Of a DNA stretch of 6,679 nucleotides, positions 6,252 to 6,679 are shown one piece after another (position 1 is the first letter of the stretch; every line of letters begins with the position of its first letter). Under the pieces are notes generated by a model. It saw only the letters and a program-made list of their open reading frames with translations, ran no database searches and had not been told where the DNA came from. Made by a program: the position numbers and the translations under genes. The DNA is from an uncultured Clostridia bacterium (GTDB lineage: Bacteria; Bacillota; Clostridia; Oscillospirales; JAAYOS01): NCBI GenBank assembly GCA_944386395.1, contig CALXAZ010000071.1, positions 1-6,679 on the forward strand, read 5' to 3'.

Positions 6252-6285
6252 TATATAAAAACAGAACTGCACAAAGCAGCTCTGT
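6252..6285 (-). terminator. Intrinsic terminator upstream of the operon
   Basis: On the minus strand ACAGAGCTGC (6285-6276) pairs with GCAGTTCTGT (6270-6261) with one G-U position, around a 5-base loop, and is followed by TTTTATATAG. This is a good rho-independent terminator for transcription arriving from the right. It would isolate the operon promoter from upstream genes. Confidence 0.65.
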
Positions 6286-6530
6286 GTTGTCCCAATATTA
6301 CATGATGAATATTGATCAATTCACGTAAAAGCATACTATGACGACAAAGATTAAAAAGAATTATTTAACGAAACAATATTTACCATATTGAAACAACGCC
6401 TCATAGTTGGTTAAATTTCCTCTATTTCTTTGTTTGTGTCAGCACAGGTTAGATACTCTCAATTATTCTTCCTGAAGATTGCCAATTATCGCTCAAACCA
6501 TCCTACTTTAAGCACAAATCCATGGCTCTT
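6286..6530. other. AT-rich intergenic stretch, no gene found
   Basis: I find only 17-codon open frames without ribosome sites. There are two short AT-rich inverted repeats, CAATATT/AATATTG at 6293-6314 and CAATAT/ATATTG near 6374-6390. GTTGGTTAA at 6406-6414 matches 471-479 in the left promoter, which may be chance in such AT-rich sequence. No clear promoter or RNA gene is recognised. Confidence 0.5.
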
Positions 6531-6535
6531 TTACC

Positions 6536-6554
6536 GGTCAAGCACCTCTTGACC
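6536..6554. repeat. Perfect 7-bp stem-loop in the right flank
   Basis: GGTCAAG (6536-6542) and CTTGACC (6548-6554) form a perfect stem around a 5-base loop. No T-tract follows on either strand. It lies at the transition from AT-rich to GC-richer sequence, and its right arm opens the TTGACCACAT motif shared with 210-219. Confidence 0.5.
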
Positions 6555-6582
6555 ACATATTTGCCCACAGACAGCGAAAACC

Positions 6583-6614
6583 GGCCCGCCGTGGGATTTT
6601 TCTCCCGGCGGGCC
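6583..6614 (-). terminator. GC-rich hairpin, probable terminator of the upstream minus-strand gene
   Basis: GGCCCGCC (6583-6590) pairs with GGCGGGCC (6607-6614), extended by GGGA/TCCC (6593-6596 with 6603-6606) after a 2-base bulge. On the minus strand it is followed by GGTTTTCG, a short T-run. It lies 12 bases after a minus-strand stop codon at 6627-6629, which fits a gene terminator. Confidence 0.55.
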
Positions 6615-6626
6615 AGTTTACGTCAT

Positions 6627-6679
6627 TCAGCTTGCCTTTCGGCTCCACCGTTTCCTCGCCTGGAAGGTGGTCATGGTGC
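6627..6679 (-). CDS. Possible C-terminal end of a minus-strand gene (partial)
   Basis: A minus-strand frame enters from the right window edge and ends at TGA (6629-6627). Its visible end reads TMTTFQARKRWSRKAS, a basic tail. Too little is present to recognise a family. The only support is the GC-rich hairpin directly after the stop codon and the higher GC of this edge. The upstream part lies outside the window, so it could equally be a chance frame. Confidence 0.3.
   Translation of the reverse strand, partial: TMTTFQARKRWSRKAS

Noticed and set aside
6338..6391. 17-codon plus-strand frame (MTTKIKKNYLTKQYLPY)
   Set aside because: No ribosome site or promoter and no family resemblance; it lies in AT-rich intergenic DNA.
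6351..6404. 17-codon minus-strand frame that could be a leader peptide before the 6252-6285 terminator
   Set aside because: The nearest GAGG is about 14 bases from the ATG, too far, and there is no regulatory codon run to suggest attenuation.
1..6679. CRISPR array, tRNA, rRNA, integrase or transposase
   Set aside because: No regular direct repeats with spacers, no cloverleaf or rRNA-like sequence, and no open frame with recombinase motifs was seen.

Overview
The window looks like accessory DNA from a low-to-mid-GC Firmicute, probably a gut-type Clostridia. This rests on strong GGAGG-type ribosome sites, tight gene packing, AT-rich coding sequence and clostridial-style hairpins; no taxonomic marker gene is present. 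The two ends (about 1-430 and 6530-6679) look more GC-rich than the centre, as if an AT-rich cargo block sat in a different backbone. No integrase, transposase, tRNA, rRNA or CRISPR array is visible.

The core is a five-gene operon on the minus strand, read from right to left. It encodes a small XRE-type regulator (5884-6138), a cytoplasmic protein with two GHKL ATPase modules (3836-5848), a response regulator with no visible DNA-binding domain (3199-3834), a caspase/CHAT-like clan CD cysteine peptidase candidate (2338-3186) and a complete C5-cytosine DNA methyltransferase (1090-2322). Gaps are 1 to 35 bases and several ribosome sites lie in or against the preceding gene, so translation is probably coupled. 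The operon promoter (-10 at 6193-6198) is bracketed by two near-identical 14-base palindromes, which suggests autorepression by the XRE protein. A minus-strand terminator (6252-6285) insulates it from upstream transcription.

A convergent gene on the plus strand (510-1118) overlaps the 3' end of the methyltransferase gene by 29 bases. It encodes a previously unlabelled protein whose four spaced acidic residues fit a PIN-like nuclease fold. Its promoter carries half-sites of the same ACCC/GGGT operator, so it may belong to the same regulon.

The working model is inference: the methyltransferase marks self DNA, the dual-GHKL protein senses a DNA state or invader, the signal passes by phosphotransfer to the receiver protein, and the caspase-like protein (possibly with the PIN-like protein) is the effector. 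This resembles MORC/MutL-like ATPase plus 5mC methylase restriction neighbourhoods, but with a phosphorelay and a protease in place of a recognisable restriction endonuclease. I cannot tell from sequence alone whether this combination has been described.

The left 440 bases and the stretch 6286-6580 hold no convincing gene, only hairpins and low-level repeats. The extreme right edge may hold the last 16 codons of another minus-strand gene followed by a GC-rich terminator.
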